Positions 1 to 7,733 of a stretch of DNA of 64,000 nucleotides are shown here, piece after piece. Within the stretch, counting starts at the first letter, position 1. Every line of letters starts with the position of its first letter. Source of the DNA: Pseudalkalibacillus sp. SCS-8 (GTDB lineage Bacteria > Bacillota > Bacilli > Bacillales > Fictibacillaceae). The stretch covers positions 682,001 to 746,000 of the forward strand of contig NZ_CP143541.1 in the NCBI RefSeq assembly GCF_040126055.1. Direction: 5' to 3'. A program made the position numbers and the translations under genes. The notes below the pieces were generated by a model that saw only the letters and a list, made by a program, of their open reading frames with translations, searched no databases and was not told where the DNA came from.

Positions 1-562
1 GAAGAAGCACCAGAGGGCTTTCTTGGATTATCCAGCTGCAACGAAAAATCATCATGACTTTGTTTCGGGACTCGCGTATCATGTCGTTTCCATGCTTCGT
101 TTGGCAAAGTCGATCGCTCAATTATATCCAACTCTTGATAAGGACCTCTTGTATGCAGGTGTGATTTTACACGATCTCGGAAAAACGAGGGAATTGTCGG
201 GTCCGGTAGCACCGAGCTATACGATTGAAGGCAATCTGCTCGGACACATTACGATGATGGTCGAAGAAATTAAAGAAGCCGCTCAAGAACTCGGGATCGA
301 AGGGGAGGAAGTCGTCATCCTGCAGCATATGGTGTTGAGCCATCATTCGAAAGCAGAATGGGGAAGCCCGAAGCCACCACTTGTAAGGGAAGCTGAAATC
401 CTCCATTACATCGACAATATCGATGCGAAAATGAACATGATGGACAGGGCCTTAAGTAAAGTAGCACCGGGTGAGTATACGGAACGCGTTTTCGCATTGG
501 ACAACCGTTCATTCTACAAGCCGCTATTTGAAAAGAGCGAATCAGTCCAATCGAATTCATAA
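1..562 (+). CDS. yhaM: 3'-5' exoribonuclease YhaM, C-terminal part (5' end outside window)
   Basis: Open from the first base in the frame starting at position 2, so the true start lies upstream; 186 residues are visible. An HD phosphohydrolase domain is seen, with the HDLGK metal motif at about bases 170-184 and further His residues (HHSK) at about 350. The lead-in ([14 protein letters not shown]) matches what I know of YhaM, an N-terminal OB-fold plus HD-domain Mn/Co-dependent 3'-5' exonuclease acting on RNA and ssDNA in the cytoplasm. The OB domain would be in the missing part. yhaL follows in the same direction, as in B. subtilis. Confidence 0.93.
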   Translation, partial: KKHQRAFLDYPAATKNHHDFVSGLAYHVVSMLRLAKSIAQLYPTLDKDLLYAGVILHDLGKTRELSGPVAPSYTIEGNLLGHITMMVEEIKEAAQELGIEGEEVVILQHMVLSHHSKAEWGSPKPPLVREAEILHYIDNIDAKMNMMDRALSKVAPGEYTERVFALDNRSFYKPLFEKSESVQSNS

Positions 563-651
563 GAAATCCAACATGTTCTGAATAGGCATAAACAACCGTT
601 CTCTTACATACTTTGTAATATCTATGCTTGTCTACAGAGGAGGAAGAGATG

Positions 652-924
652 ATGCGTCGCCTTTACGTAGTCGCAACGGTTGTTTTATTTTTTGTCTTGT
701 TACAGTGGACGGGTATGTATAGCAGTCTCCAGCCAGTCCTTTCGGATGTACCGTGGTGGATGTATTTCGTGTTAGCCGGAATCGGATACTCGGGATATCG
801 AGCCTGGTACTATACGATGGAGGATCGAAAGCTAGACCGGGTCCACATTGAAGAAGAAGGTAAGATCTACATGGAACGGATTGAGGAAGAAAAGAAGCGG
901 AGAGATCAAGCCTCTGGTGAATAA
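652..924 (+). CDS. yhaL: YhaL family sporulation-associated membrane protein
   Basis: A 90-residue protein with two hydrophobic segments (about residues 4-20 and 34-52) followed by a charged, probably helical tail rich in Glu/Lys/Arg (MERIEEEKKRR). The ORF extends to a TTG at 628, but the Shine-Dalgarno AGAGGAGG at 636-643 lies inside that extension and sits 8 bases before ATG 652 (ATG 649 is the alternative), so I chose 652. Position directly after yhaM and the tail sequence match B. subtilis YhaL, which is shorter (about 70 residues). Its biochemical role is unknown. Confidence 0.75.
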   Translation: MRRLYVVATVVLFFVLLQWTGMYSSLQPVLSDVPWWMYFVLAGIGYSGYRAWYYTMEDRKLDRVHIEEEGKIYMERIEEEKKRRDQASGE

Positions 925-928
925 GAAG

Positions 929-978
929 AAAGCTGATTCTGACAATCAACATCTGTTGATGCAGAATCAGCTTTTTTT
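929..978 (+). terminator. Rho-independent terminator of yhaM-yhaL
   Basis: Stem AAAGCTGATTCTG / CAGAATCAGCTTT around a loop that itself contains AATCAACA..TGTTGAT, followed by seven T. It ends the yhaL transcript. Confidence 0.9.
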
Positions 979-1053
979 CGTTGGGGGATGTGTTGTGGAA
1001 TCGGTGCTGAGCGTGTTATAGACGTATTCAGATGATTATCACATTAATTCATA

Positions 1054-1126
1054 AAAATATGCTCATATTTCAGAAATTATACGTATATTCCCAGAATTAT
1101 AGCTCGATTTTAGAAATTATAGCTCA
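1054..1126. repeat. 20-bp-period AT-rich degenerate tandem repeat
   Basis: The core AATTATA begins at 1075, 1095 and 1115, exactly 20 bp apart, with a degenerate earlier copy near 1055; copies are followed by GCTC or similar. It lies between the yhaL terminator and the prsA terminator, in about 160 bases without a gene. A second array with the same period lies at 16561-16680. Confidence 0.6.
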
Positions 1127-1139
1127 AAACACGTTGCCA

Positions 1140-1174
1140 AAACAAAAAGCTGACTCAATTTCTTGAGTCAGCTT
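1140..1174 (-). terminator. Terminator of prsA
   Basis: AAGCTGACTCAA (1147-1158) pairs with TTGAGTCAGCTT (1163-1174); read on the minus strand it is followed by a T-rich run. It lies just past the prsA stop codon. Confidence 0.88.
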
Positions 1175-1181
1175 CACTTTA

Positions 1182-2087
1182 TTACTTATCTTCGCCTTCT
1201 TCAGTCTTGAACAAGTCCTTGTATTCTTCAGCCTTCACGTCAATGTTGGCATCTTTCATAGCATCTTGAATTGGATTCATATCCGGATTCTTCTGTTGAC
1301 GCTCTTGTACCTTTTGCTGAAGGATTGCTTTCTTGATTTGATATTTAGCTTCTTCATAAGATTGTTTCTTCTGGTTCAATACTTCGATGATGTGGTAACC
1401 GTGCTGGGATTTGACTGGCTCAGAGATTTTTCCTGGTTCAAGCGTGAATGCAGCATCTTCAAATTCAGGTACCATTTGTCCGCGCTTGAATGTGCCAAGG
1501 TCTCCGCCACTGTCTTTTGATCCAGGGTCTTGAGAGTATTCTTTCGCTAATTTAGCGAAGTCTCCACCGTCTTCGAGCTTCTGTTTCACTTCTTTGGCTG
1601 TTTTTTCATCTTTTACGAGGATGTGGCGAGCTTCTACTTCCTCGACCTTGTATTCTTCTTCATACTTTTTCTTCATTTCCTTTTCGGAAACTTCAAGACC
1701 CTCAGATTGGGCTTTGAAGAATACGAGATTACGCTTTACAACTTCGCGTAGTTCTTCTTCACCTTTAATTCCGCTTTGTTCGAGTGCTTTCTTAAAGCCA
1801 TCTTCGCCGCCGAATTGCTTTTTGAGGTATTCGATTTCTTTATCCAGTTCTTTGTCAGTCACTTCGTATTTCTCAGAAAGAACTTTATATTGAACGAGAT
1901 CTTTTAGGATTTGTTCTGATTGAGGTTGATTTTTCAACTCTTGGTAAAAGTCCTCTTGTGTGACTTTTCCTGCACTGGTTTCAACTAGGACTTCGCTATC
2001 TCCTGATGCGCCGCCATCATCATTACTGCAAGCAGCAACACCGAAAATAGTCGTAGCTGCAGCAATGGATAGAATCCACTTTTTCAT
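1182..2087 (-). CDS. prsA: PrsA foldase: lipoprotein peptidyl-prolyl cis-trans isomerase
   Basis: Membrane-anchored extracytoplasmic foldase that helps secreted proteins and penicillin-binding proteins fold after Sec export. The 301-residue product has a signal peptide with lipobox (VAAC, Cys20), an N-terminal chaperone region, a parvulin domain at about residues 150-245 ([24 protein letters not shown] motifs) and a charged C-terminal tail. The ORF begins with ATG-TCG-ATG; AGGAG lies only 3 bases before the first ATG but 9 before the second, so I start at 2087. The likely clients are PbpF, the second PBP and the subtilase encoded further along. Confidence 0.95.
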   Translation of the reverse strand: MKKWILSIAAATTIFGVAACSNDDGGASGDSEVLVETSAGKVTQEDFYQELKNQPQSEQILKDLVQYKVLSEKYEVTDKELDKEIEYLKKQFGGEDGFKKALEQSGIKGEEELREVVKRNLVFFKAQSEGLEVSEKEMKKKYEEEYKVEEVEARHILVKDEKTAKEVKQKLEDGGDFAKLAKEYSQDPGSKDSGGDLGTFKRGQMVPEFEDAAFTLEPGKISEPVKSQHGYHIIEVLNQKKQSYEEAKYQIKKAILQQKVQERQQKNPDMNPIQDAMKDANIDVKAEEYKDLFKTEEGEDK

Positions 2088-2303
2088 CGACATACACTCC
2101 TATGATGTAGAAATTTTTTCACATGTTCTACTATAGCATATCCCTCCTCCAAAAATACACTCTGTACCTTAAATATGAGAAAAAATACACATTTATTGGA
2201 ATTGTGTGTGCAGGAGCCCGTTTTCAAAAATAAGGGCATCTGTCTAATCAAACTTTGCATTGGACTTATACACTATATTGTACACCAAAGGAGGGGGTTG
2301 CAA

Positions 2304-2390
2304 ATGGGCTACGGTTATGGAACCGGTTTTGCAATAATCGTCGTACTGTTCCTTTTGTTGATCATCGTAGGAGCATGCTGTGCTTACTAA
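2304..2390 (+). CDS. YjcZ family small sporulation-type membrane protein (copy 1)
   Basis: A 28-residue protein: Gly/Tyr-rich head (GYGYG), one hydrophobic segment (FAIIVVLFLLLIIVG) and a CC-containing end. AAAGGAGGGGG lies 7 bases before ATG 2304; the longer ORF reading starting upstream has no ribosome site. This matches the YjcZ/sporulation small-protein family, which is typically found as several paralogues and associated with spores. The paralogue follows 95 bp downstream. Confidence 0.8.
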   Translation: MGYGYGTGFAIIVVLFLLLIIVGACCAY

Positions 2391-2485
2391 GCAAAAAAGG
2401 AATTTTTAGAGATTGAGGATAGCAGCCTATGCTTCGACTGAACTCGATGCATAGGATAAAGCAACACCGGATAGGGGGTGACATC

Positions 2486-2575
2486 ATGGGTGGATACGGA
2501 TATGGTAAAGGATTTGCGATCATCGTTGTATTGTTCATCCTATTGATTATCGTAGGCGCAGCTTGCTTCTGCTAA
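2486..2575 (+). CDS. YjcZ family small sporulation-type membrane protein (copy 2)
   Basis: A 29-residue protein (GGYGYGKGF head, hydrophobic FAIIVVLFILLIIVG segment, ACFC end) very similar to the product at 2304-2390, evidently a tandem duplicate. A GATAGGGGGTG ribosome site precedes ATG 2486. It is too short for usual gene callers. A strong terminator follows at 2598. The family is known from Bacillus spores, but the molecular role is not established. Confidence 0.8.
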   Translation: MGGYGYGKGFAIIVVLFILLIIVGAACFC

Positions 2576-2597
2576 TACGTAATAAAGGAGAATGACA

Positions 2598-2630
2598 AGA
2601 GGCTGACCCCCGAGGGTCAGCCTCTTTTTA
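2598..2630 (+). terminator. Terminator of the YjcZ pair
   Basis: AGAGGCTGACCC-CCGA-GGGTCAGCCTCT followed by five T; a 12-bp perfect stem. Confidence 0.93.
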
Positions 2631-2707
2631 CAAACATAATTCCTATTCCTGATGATTTCTCGCACCTTCATGTTTTTTTCATATCTTCTCTGGGGAATAA
2701 TGAGTTA

Positions 2708-2899
2708 TTATGATACATAGATGACTTCAATGTATGAACTTACGAGTAGAATCGTAATCATGATATTAATCCAACGAAAGACGTTCACTTGCTTTTCCGC
2801 AGGAATGTTTTTCTGAATGCACAAGCGATTGGTCAATGTATTGAACAAGAAAAGGATAACGCTTGCGAATGCTATATAGTAGATTGCGATCATTGTCAT
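2708..2899 (-). CDS. Small membrane protein, unknown function
   Basis: A 63-residue protein with two predicted membrane helices (about residues 4-22 and 40-60) separated by a short basic loop. I do not recognise the family. The ORF is open further upstream to 2938, but GGAGG sits 7 bases before the ATG at 2899, which fixes the start. It is transcribed divergently from the YpmS-like gene at 3002. No enzymatic motif is visible. Confidence 0.6.
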   Translation of the reverse strand: MTMIAIYYIAFASVILFLFNTLTNRLCIQKNIPAEKQVNVFRWINIMITILLVSSYIEVIYVS

Positions 2900-3001
2900 A
2901 AATGAACCTCCAACATTTAGAGATTGTATATTAAACATACCAAAAGATGAGGGAAATGAACAGTAACAACCATTATAGAAGAGTAAGAGAGGGAGAGAAT
3001 C

Positions 3002-3586
3002 ATGAATAAAAGGTGGAAATCAGCTTTCTTCATATTGCTCACGATCATGATCATCGTGCCGATTGTGGTCGTTGCCTTGATCTTTGCAGAAAATGATTCC
3101 ATTGATGATATAACACAACAAAAGCCAAAGCAAGGTAAGCCGATTTTCGATATCGAATCTTCAAAAGAACAGTTGAATTTCTTAATTAAAGAACAATTGG
3201 AACAGCTTAAATCGGACAAGAACTCGAAATTCGATTATCATGTGCGCCTGAAGGATAACGTTCAAGTAACCGGCTATTTTACTTTTTTCTCTAATAAAGT
3301 GGATTTTACAATGGATTTCGAACCTCAGGTGTTGGAAAACGGGAACCTTCTCCTGAAAGAGGAATCCATCAAGTTAGGAGCATTGAAGCTGCCCGGTGAA
3401 AAGATCCTGGAATTCATCAAGGGAAGTACGAAATTGCCACCTTGGGTCGAGATTGATGATGAAGAAGAAACGATTCTTGTCAAGCTTCCAGAATACAAGT
3501 TCCAGGATCAATTGTTCCTCAAGGCAGAATCATTCGATTTGGAAAAAGACAATATTCGTTTCAAGGTCTATTATGTAACGGAATGA
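3002..3586 (+). CDS. YpmS family (DUF2140) membrane-anchored protein
   Basis: A 194-residue protein with one N-terminal membrane anchor (about residues 7-28) and an extracytoplasmic region. The internal stretch KLPGEKILEFIK and the repeated beta-rich pattern match my knowledge of the YpmS/DUF2140 family of Bacillales; its function is unknown. GAGAGGGAGAG precedes the ATG. It is a single-gene unit that ends at the terminator at 3592. Confidence 0.7.
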   Translation: MNKRWKSAFFILLTIMIIVPIVVVALIFAENDSIDDITQQKPKQGKPIFDIESSKEQLNFLIKEQLEQLKSDKNSKFDYHVRLKDNVQVTGYFTFFSNKVDFTMDFEPQVLENGNLLLKEESIKLGALKLPGEKILEFIKGSTKLPPWVEIDDEEETILVKLPEYKFQDQLFLKAESFDLEKDNIRFKVYYVTE

Positions 3587-3591
3587 ACAAG

Positions 3592-3624
3592 AAAAGGGTG
3601 CCATTATCAAGGCACCCTTTTTTA
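3592..3624. terminator. Bidirectional terminator
   Basis: AAAGGGTGCC / GGCACCCTTT stem with T runs in both directions; it separates the convergent genes ending at 3586 and 3636. Confidence 0.9.
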
Positions 3625-3635
3625 CAATATCACCA

Positions 3636-4172
3636 TTAGAAGGTTCGACGAACGATGATTTGGAATCCGTTAGGACTATCTTCCAGATAAGAATCCCTTG
3701 GAGAATTCCAGAGATGGAAAATGTAGATCATGTCCTTTAGGCAAAGATACATGTTCAACGTTGAGATAATGGCAAATACATGGAGATACTCTGGGAAAAA
3801 CAACGGTCCTGCAAAAGCGATACCGGTAATGACGACCATCGGAAAAGCAACCGCAATTAGGGCTGTCCGCTTCGGCAAGATCCCAGGTATCCGGCAAAAA
3901 AATGAAAAACGATTGTCCGCCAAGATCATCCAGGCTTTATGACCTGAAAGCCAAATCGGGATACAATGCAAAAGTGTGTGCATTGGAATCACCAAAATGG
4001 ATAACAGAACAATCGGTACTAATCCTGTTTGCATATAGATCGTCTCTGGATGGAACATGCGAAAAAGCATAAAATAAACGATAAAGTACGTGAGGCTGAA
4101 TAGAACAGATAACAACCCAAGGCGTAGTTTACCGTAATCCTTCGTTAAATTTATTGACTTAAAGCAATTCAT
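3636..4172 (-). CDS. DUF3267-type membrane protein with degenerate zincin motif
   Basis: A 178-residue protein with about four membrane helices. The segment MHTLLHCIPIWLSGHKA resembles the DUF3267 family, described as putative zinc metallopeptidases with an HExxH-like motif, but here the Glu is replaced (HTLLH), so peptidase activity is doubtful. Its position upstream of yhaI fits the B. subtilis yhaJ/yhaI neighbourhood, though I cannot confirm orthology. AAGGTGAT precedes the start. Confidence 0.6.
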   Translation of the reverse strand: MNCFKSINLTKDYGKLRLGLLSVLFSLTYFIVYFMLFRMFHPETIYMQTGLVPIVLLSILVIPMHTLLHCIPIWLSGHKAWMILADNRFSFFCRIPGILPKRTALIAVAFPMVVITGIAFAGPLFFPEYLHVFAIISTLNMYLCLKDMIYIFHLWNSPRDSYLEDSPNGFQIIVRRTF

Positions 4173-4398
4173 GATGGATCACCTTCTTTGACAAAATGTG
4201 ATGAACATGTGGAAAAAGGTGAAAAGCTTACTTTTCGAAAACCACGTACATACATTACGATTTTTTCTCGGAAAAATCAATAGGTTTTACAAAAAAATAA
4301 TAAAGCATTTCTAATGGATTTCCATTACGATGCAGAGAAGGTACAATGTTGTTGAAGAGCTGGGGTTGTAAGATTTGAATGAGACAGGAAGTGGTAGC

Positions 4399-4758
4399 AT
4401 GAATAGCGTTGAATCTTCCAAACGAATAGACCGTCTTTCCTTTTACCAGGAAATCCTGTTGGATACGATCAATCCCATCCGTTTTCCGTGGTATCGGATC
4501 ATTATTGAAAAGGGGATGGAACGAGCAGAGGTAGAGGAAGTGTACGCGCTTTTTGAACAGCTGGAGGAAAGAAAAGAAAATATAAGAGAAGCCGGTATGC
4601 TAGATATGACTCCTCTTCTTTTTCATTATGTAGGTATGTTAAATTCTGATCTGGATCCGTTCATGACGGCAAAAGCCCTTCACGATCAAGGAATCCATAA
4701 GAGCTTAACGGCAGAGTTGATTGAACTTATGAAAGAGAAGGAAGGGGCATTTAAGTAG
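4399..4758 (+). CDS. yhaI: YhaI family protein (DUF1878)
   Basis: A 119-residue soluble, acidic, mostly helical protein. The motif pattern ([31 protein letters not shown]) matches DUF1878, to which B. subtilis YhaI belongs; function unknown. The ORF can begin at TTG 4375, but AGGA upstream of ATG 4399 and the conserved beginning near RLSFYQ favour 4399. Its 3' end overlaps the 3' end of hpr by 8 bp on the opposite strand, with no terminator between, so the two transcripts are convergent antisense. Confidence 0.75.
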   Translation: MNSVESSKRIDRLSFYQEILLDTINPIRFPWYRIIIEKGMERAEVEEVYALFEQLEERKENIREAGMLDMTPLLFHYVGMLNSDLDPFMTAKALHDQGIHKSLTAELIELMKEKEGAFK

Positions 4759-5374
4759 TTGCCAATTCTTCTTCTGATTCAAGACCATCTTGTTGTATTT
4801 CTTCCGTATCTTTGTTCTTTCGAATCGGTTGTAGCTGACCATCAACTTCTACGAACTCTTGATCAATCTTTGTGACTGTCGTATCAAGGATCGACATGAA
4901 TTCATCGCCATAAACACTTCGAATGACCGCCATCAGTTCATCAAATTCCGGGAACTTTCCATACAGATCACGAATTTTTAAAGATGCGCCGAAAATGCCA
5001 TATTGCTCAGGCTCATAAGATTCCATCGTTCTAAGTAACAGATTTTCGCCAGTTTCTGTAAGCTTGACATACGTATTCCGCTTGTCATTTTCCTTTTTTG
5101 AGAACGTGAGGTAACCTTGCTCTTCCAGCTTCTTGGAAAAATTGAACGCTGTCGAGACGTGCATCACACCATATTTGGAGATATCAGATATTGATGCGCC
5201 CTCCAGGTGAAAAGCGATCCAAAGAATATGATGCTCATTGATATTCAGACCAAATGGTTTGATCCATCCCTGCCAATCTTTTTCGACACATTTCCACATG
5301 GCTTTGCTGATCTGAGCAACTTTGTGACTAAACATCATTGCTTCTTTCATTGAAAAATCTTTCTTATTTTCCAT
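4751..5374 (-). CDS. hpr: Transition-state regulator Hpr/ScoC (MarR family)
   Basis: A MarR-type DNA-binding repressor of protease, peptide-transport and sporulation genes during the growth-to-stationary transition. The 207-residue length is close to B. subtilis ScoC (203). A winged helix-turn-helix is visible at about residues 45-115 ([35 protein letters not shown]). GGAGG lies 6 bases before the ATG. The acidic C-terminal tail ([14 protein letters not shown]) is longer than strictly needed for DNA binding. The secreted subtilase at 35368 is a plausible target class, but I saw no proven site. Confidence 0.93.
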   Translation of the reverse strand: MENKKDFSMKEAMMFSHKVAQISKAMWKCVEKDWQGWIKPFGLNINEHHILWIAFHLEGASISDISKYGVMHVSTAFNFSKKLEEQGYLTFSKKENDKRNTYVKLTETGENLLLRTMESYEPEQYGIFGASLKIRDLYGKFPEFDELMAVIRSVYGDEFMSILDTTVTKIDQEFVEVDGQLQPIRKNKDTEEIQQDGLESEEELATT

Positions 5375-5654
5375 ATCGAGCCTCCATTCTTATTTTATTA
5401 TGACAGGAAATGTTAGAATTATAAAGCTAAATATCCAACTGTTTAAAACTTCTTAACAGTAAGAATGGGCTAAATATTCCTATCATGAATAGGGCAATTT
5501 TCTTCAAGGCTTGCAAAACGAAATTTCCAAGAAAATCAATGTGCTTCAGAATAACGCTCCTATTCTATTATTGTACGATAATATGTAAATCACCTTATTA
5601 TTATCGACAACTTGCTCAATATGTTTAGGGTGTGGCACACGATTGCCACAAAAA
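5375..5654. other. Intergenic region, hpr promoter side
   Basis: About 280 bases of AT-rich sequence upstream of hpr and beyond the yhaH-type gene's terminator. I see no gene; it presumably holds the hpr promoter and control sites. An imperfect palindrome CCTATCATGAATAGG lies at about 5479-5493. Confidence 0.5.
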
Positions 5655-5694
5655 GTCAAAAAGAAAGAAGCTTGGACAACATCCAGCTTCTTTC
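5655..5694 (-). terminator. Terminator of the YtxH-domain gene
   Basis: GAAAGAAGCT / AGCTTCTTTC stem (5663-5694) with a T run on the minus strand, just past the stop of the gene at 5703. Confidence 0.8.
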
Positions 5695-5702
5695 GTAGTT
5701 GT

Positions 5703-6074
5703 TTATTCTTCTTTTGGTTTTTTTGTTTCTTCTTGCATTTCTGTAACCGTATTTTGGAGGGTATCCACATCTGTCTTGATGTTCTCGATATTCGGCTCGA
5801 TGTCTTTTCTCCAGGATTTGATATCTTCTTTCAAATCCGTCGCTACTTCTTTAAATGCTTCGACACCTTCTTTAGACACTTGGACAATCTGCTCTTTCAA
5901 GCTGATTCCTTCTTTCTTGACATCCATCATCGTATCCTTCAATTTATTGGTCGAATCCTTGATATCTGAACGGAGTTCTCGACCTGATTTAGGTGTTGTC
6001 AATAAAGTTGCTGCTGCAGTGACGATACTTCCTACCGCAAAGCCGATCAATACTGATTTTTGAGTGCTTTTCAT
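5703..6074 (-). CDS. yhaH: YtxH-domain protein (YhaH-like)
   Basis: A 123-residue protein: an N-terminal hydrophobic, Gly-containing segment (VLIGFAVGSIVTAAATLL, residues 7-25) followed by the TPKSGRELR signature of YtxH-domain proteins and a long charged coiled-coil region. YtxH-type proteins are general-stress or stationary-phase membrane-associated proteins of unknown mechanism. The ORF extends 14 codons upstream, but AAAGGAGAAGG lies just before the ATG at 6074. A sigma-B-like promoter is seen at 6212-6238. Located between hpr and trpP as B. subtilis yhaH is. Confidence 0.78.
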   Translation of the reverse strand: MKSTQKSVLIGFAVGSIVTAAATLLTTPKSGRELRSDIKDSTNKLKDTMMDVKKEGISLKEQIVQVSKEGVEAFKEVATDLKEDIKSWRKDIEPNIENIKTDVDTLQNTVTEMQEETKKPKEE

Positions 6075-6211
6075 AATGGATAACCTTCTCCTTTCGTGAT
6101 CTTTCTTATTTGCCATTGGAATGCCTAGACAAACAAGATAAGTCTGTTAATACATAATTCGAGAGCGACTCTCATAAACCTCTAAAAAACTTTCGACGTA
6201 TTCTTCAAAAC

Positions 6212-6238
6212 ATTCCCATGAAATCGACATATTCAAAC
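6212..6238 (-). promoter_or_regulatory. Possible sigma-B promoter for the YtxH gene
   Basis: On the minus strand, GTTTGA, 15 bases, GGGAAT: one mismatch in each box against the sigma-B consensus GTTTAA/GGGTAT. It lies about 135 bases upstream of the start at 6074. Confidence 0.4.
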
Positions 6239-6295
6239 AAAAGACGGTGAATAAATTGGTTATGCCATTCATAGGATGGTATGGGGTGATGAGAG

Positions 6296-6493
6296 ATGAT
6301 CTATGGAATTATCGTACTGGCTCTGCTTGGATTATTAATGTTATGGATCATGACCAGGATGTTTCTGGATACGAAGAGGTATTCGTTCAGAAATGTAAGT
6401 GTGCATAAGAAGCGGGCCCTTGGACGGTTATTAGGTCTGGCGGGAAGTCTTTGCCTCTTATTTGTCGTTCTTTTCTTCGTCTTCAATTATTAA
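6296..6493 (+). CDS. Small two-helix membrane protein, unknown function
   Basis: A 65-residue protein with two membrane helices (residues about 2-19 and 44-63) joined by a basic loop (FRNVSVHKKRALGR). GGGGTGATG lies close before the ATG. I do not recognise a family. It is followed at 6613 by the DUF1232 gene in the same direction, and a shared transcript is possible but not proven. Confidence 0.6.
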   Translation: MIYGIIVLALLGLLMLWIMTRMFLDTKRYSFRNVSVHKKRALGRLLGLAGSLCLLFVVLFFVFNY

Positions 6494-6612
6494 CGTCATT
6501 ATTCTAGTTTCTCCAATTTTTCATTTGTATTCGAAAAACCGCTTGGCAAGCCTCCCTTATCGGATTAAGATGAAGGAAGATGTGGAAAATAGGTAAGAAG
6601 GAGGCGGTCAAG

Positions 6613-7035
6613 ATGTGGAAAAAGGTAAAAGCATTCATTTACTTCAGAAAGATGCTTAGACGAGCACGTACTTTAATCGGTAACCGTGAACAAAGCGGTG
6701 AGATGGTCCAAAACGTCCGTGCCAAGCTCCAAAAAGACGATATACAGGAATCATTAAGAGGTTTCTTGGATAAAATCCAGGCCTTAGTCCGGCTTGTTGA
6801 TCGCTATCGTCTCGGAGAGTATCGGGAAATCTCAAAGAAATCCATGGTGACCGTATTGGCTGGTTTGCTATACTTTCTGAGCCCTGTCGATGCCATACCT
6901 GATTTTATCGCTGGACTTGGCTTGATTGATGATATGGCGATAATCGGTTATATATGGAAGACGGTAGATGAAGAGCTGCAGCAATTCTTGAAATGGGAGA
7001 AACACGATACAAAGAAAACCGATACCATTGGATAG
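6613..7035 (+). CDS. YkvA family (DUF1232) membrane protein
   Basis: A 140-residue protein with the DUF1232 signature at about residues 80-118: a hydrophobic stretch LLYFLSPVDAIPDFIAGLG-type ending LIDDMAIIGY. This conserved SPxDxIPDFxPxLGxxDD pattern defines the YkvA-like family, whose function is unknown. The ORF runs upstream to 6580, but AAGGAGG is 8 bases before ATG 6613. The stop codon lies inside the terminator hairpin at 7015. Confidence 0.75.
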   Translation: MWKKVKAFIYFRKMLRRARTLIGNREQSGEMVQNVRAKLQKDDIQESLRGFLDKIQALVRLVDRYRLGEYREISKKSMVTVLAGLLYFLSPVDAIPDFIAGLGLIDDMAIIGYIWKTVDEELQQFLKWEKHDTKKTDTIG

Positions 7036-7049
7036 GCATCGGTTTTTTT
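7015..7049 (+). terminator. Terminator of the DUF1232 gene
   Basis: AAAACCGATACC / GGCATCGGTTTT with a T run; the stem includes the 3' end of the coding sequence. Confidence 0.85.
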
Positions 7050-7061
7050 CATTCTATATAT

Positions 7062-7583
7062 TCATGTTTGTTGATAAACGAAATTGGATCGTTTCGTGAC
7101 GGTCTTTACGATCGGAAATAAAACAGTCATGGCAATAGTGTTGATGACGGCTGTCGGCAAGACGACGGTCAGGAATAATGCCACAAATGATCCGGGCAAG
7201 TCGATCACGAACGATGCGGAAGCTAAGAAAATCGCACCACTGATGATGGTTCCGACTGCTGTCAGTCCTGATGCAAGGATCACATTTCCTTTATACTTTT
7301 TCAAAGTAATGTATAGACCGAAAACGATGAAAGCTGTGATCGGTTTGTCAATCAGATTAGCGATCTGTCCCCCAGGAAACGTCGTTGTCAATGCAGCGAT
7401 GACACCTGTTGCAAGTGCTGTTACCGTTACGCTTTTCACGTTCGGGAACAGGATGATCGCCAAGAACATCATCGTCAGAAGCATATCAATCTTCATCGGT
7501 CCCAAAATTCCCGGGATCACGGCATGGAGAACGAACCCCGCTGCCAGTAGTACACCAATTAATGCTAACTGAATCGATTTCAT
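7062..7583 (-). CDS. trpP: Tryptophan transporter TrpP
   Basis: A 173-residue integral membrane protein with about five to six helices; sequence pattern (VIPGILGPMKIDMLL, TTFPGGQIANLIDKPITAF) matches TrpP (YhaG), the probable tryptophan importer regulated in B. subtilis by the TRAP protein through an RNA site over its ribosome site. Exactly such a site is visible here (7591-7621). Monocistronic and convergent with the DUF1232 gene. The context with serC downstream on the same strand matches B. subtilis. Confidence 0.92.
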   Translation of the reverse strand: MKSIQLALIGVLLAAGFVLHAVIPGILGPMKIDMLLTMMFLAIILFPNVKSVTVTALATGVIAALTTTFPGGQIANLIDKPITAFIVFGLYITLKKYKGNVILASGLTAVGTIISGAIFLASASFVIDLPGSFVALFLTVVLPTAVINTIAMTVLFPIVKTVTKRSNFVYQQT

Positions 7584-7590
7584 ATAAAAT

Positions 7591-7621
7591 CTCTCCTCTT
7601 CTCAACTCTTCTCGTCTACTC
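7591..7621 (-). promoter_or_regulatory. TRAP (MtrB) RNA-binding site covering the trpP ribosome site
   Basis: In the mRNA strand there are five GAG triplets and one TAG at a strict 5-base period (centres from 7617 down to 7592, two-base spacers AC, AA, TT, AA, GA), plus an abutting upstream GAG. The last triplets overlap the Shine-Dalgarno AGAGGAGAG of trpP. (G/T)AG triplets with two-base spacers are the established TRAP recognition pattern, so tryptophan-bound TRAP should block translation initiation. Confidence 0.88.
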
Positions 7622-7733
7622 CAATAGTGCACTTTTGCCTATTGCGAGTAAAAACGGATGTGATTATCTTATCAAGAAATCGAAGAGATGGGAAGGGATT
7701 CAGCTTATACACTTTTTGGCAACATCATAATCA

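Noticed and set aside
5632-6063. Plus-strand ORFs of 143 and 108 residues opposite the YtxH gene
   Set aside because: Antisense shadows; Phe/Ser-rich compositions typical of the reverse of Lys/Glu-rich coding sequence.
7084-7572. 162-residue plus-strand ORF opposite trpP
   Set aside because: Antisense shadow of a recognised gene with no ribosome site.
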